From the NCBI GenBank assembly GCA_012965065.1, contig DTSX01000091.1, positions 1 through 7,412 of the forward strand: 7,412 bases of DNA. The letters are read 5' to 3'. The notes beneath the pieces were generated by a model, which saw only the letters and a program-made list of their open reading frames with translations, did no database searches and was not told where the DNA came from. This stretch comes from Gammaproteobacteria bacterium. Its GTDB lineage: Bacteria > Pseudomonadota > Gammaproteobacteria > Steroidobacterales > UBA11654. This document shows positions 6,532 to 7,412 of this stretch, one piece after another (positions within the stretch are counted from its first letter, which is position 1; every line of letters starts with the position of its first letter). The translations under genes and the position numbers were made by a program.

Positions 6532-7412
6532 TTGGAAACACTAAGTTTAAATAATTTTATCATTGATCCCAAAAACTCAGCTGCACAGCAAGAAGTTAAA
6601 AAATTAAAAGAAACACTTTTAGGAGAGGGCTTCTTTCTTTTGATAGACCATGGTATAGAAAATGAAATAATCGACAAAGCCTACGAGCAATCTGAAATTT
6701 TCCATAATTTGGATGACGATGACCCTAGAAAGCAGGCAACACATTACCGTTACGCGCACTTTGGCAGAGGTTGGTCACCTTGTGGGGAAGAACCTGCTTA
6801 CTCTGCAGGTACAAAAGCAACGTGCTCTGCTTTTGATATGTGTTATGAAATCGCAGAGGTTGATACTGAGCATGAAAACTACGGCCCAAATCTCTGGCCA
6901 CTTGAAATGCCAGAGTATCAAGAAGCTGTTTACGACTATTATCTTAAATTCTCCGAACTTGAACAGAAAGTAGCCAATGCAATTGAGGAGGCTCTAGGAC
7001 TTGATAAGGATCACATTACCTCAAAAATGACTGAAAGATCACCATCAACAATGCGATTAATTTTCTACCCTCCCGTCAAAGAGAAACCAGAAGACAATCT
7101 TTTTGGTATCAGTGCTCACACAGATTATGAGGTTTTTACTCTGCTGACACAGTCTCAACCTGGATCACAATTGCAAAAACGGTCTGGTGATTGGCATACG
7201 GTTGAATCAGATCGGTATCAAGTTATCGTGATGATTGGAGATATGCTGGAGGTTTTGACCAATGGGCAAGTGAGAGCTACACCACACAGAGTTCCACCGG
7301 TGTCGTGGGTAAGATATTCCATTACCAGGTTTTGTGCTATTGATGGGCACTATGTAGTAGAACCACTCGAACAATTCATTGATCCCAAAAAAGGACCCCT
7401 GTACGAACCGGT
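6532..7412 (+). CDS. IPNS-type Fe(II)/2-oxoglutarate oxygenase, 3' partial
   Basis: This is a cytoplasmic non-haem iron oxygenase of the isopenicillin N synthase-like family; 293 codons are visible of an expected 320-350, and the frame is open at the right edge. The N-terminal DIOX_N-like part has LGEGFFLLIDHGI (30-42). The double-stranded beta-helix core has MRLIFYPP (174-181), then the iron ligands His196 and Asp198 in SAHTDYE and His252 in ATPHRV. Arg261 and Ser263 in VRYSITRF form the R-x-S clamp for the 2-oxoglutarate carboxylate. The spacing between the two His ligands (56) and from His252 to Arg (9) matches that of isopenicillin N synthase. It should therefore be catalytically intact and couple 2OG decarboxylation to hydroxylation, desaturation or ring chemistry on an unknown substrate. 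The TTG start follows AGGA by 6 bases. It is divergent from the BolA gene across 80 bases. Confidence 0.9.
   Translation, partial: METLSLNNFIIDPKNSAAQQEVKKLKETLLGEGFFLLIDHGIENEIIDKAYEQSEIFHNLDDDDPRKQATHYRYAHFGRGWSPCGEEPAYSAGTKATCSAFDMCYEIAEVDTEHENYGPNLWPLEMPEYQEAVYDYYLKFSELEQKVANAIEEALGLDKDHITSKMTERSPSTMRLIFYPPVKEKPEDNLFGISAHTDYEVFTLLTQSQPGSQLQKRSGDWHTVESDRYQVIVMIGDMLEVLTNGQVRATPHRVPPVSWVRYSITRFCAIDGHYVVEPLEQFIDPKKGPLYEP

Noticed and set aside
6713..6973. 86-codon plus-strand open frame
   Set aside because: It is a frame-shadow inside the 2OG oxygenase, whose own frame carries the conserved motifs continuously.

Overview
The window looks like a piece of an AT-rich (about 40% GC by eye, not counted), compact Gram-negative genome. 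The outer-membrane TonB-dependent receptor, the BolA-family protein and the enzyme repertoire suggest an uncultured marine-type gammaproteobacterium. That placement is inference, because no rRNA or strict taxonomic marker is present.

Layout, left to right: (1) a TonB-dependent receptor on + that is cut at its 5' end and runs to 2558; (2) a two-gene minus-strand unit, promoter-proximal a two-domain VOC (glyoxalase/extradiol-fold) protein and then an LLM-class flavin or F420 oxidoreductase; (3) on +, a SnoaL/NTF2-like domain fused to a class I SAM methyltransferase; (4) on minus, a small BolA-family protein; (5) on +, an isopenicillin-N-synthase-type Fe(II)/2-oxoglutarate oxygenase cut by the right edge. 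Coding density is very high. The two convergent junctions have gaps of only 2 and 4 bases, and the two divergent junctions are 154 and 80 bases long and hold the promoters. No stretch over 300 bases lacks a gene.

Start sites needed correction in several places. Shine-Dalgarno (SD) positions favour internal ATGs for the VOC protein (4640) and the methyltransferase (4795), and TTG starts for the LLM enzyme (3589) and the oxygenase (6532). BolA appears to start at GTG.

How the genes fit together: a receptor for outer-membrane uptake lies beside a redox enzyme, a VOC protein, a methyltransferase with a SnoaL domain and an Fe/2OG oxygenase. This mixture is typical of small-molecule modification or degradation, but the alternating strands argue against one operon and no substrate can be read from the sequence. 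The points most worth a second look are the SnoaL-methyltransferase fusion, the apparent loss of all metal ligands in the VOC protein, and the 80-base BolA/oxygenase divergent region, which has a symmetric shared -10 and a 19-base near-palindrome. I found no CRISPR array, insertion sequence, tRNA, rRNA or clear mobile element, and no convincing evidence of a wholly new system.
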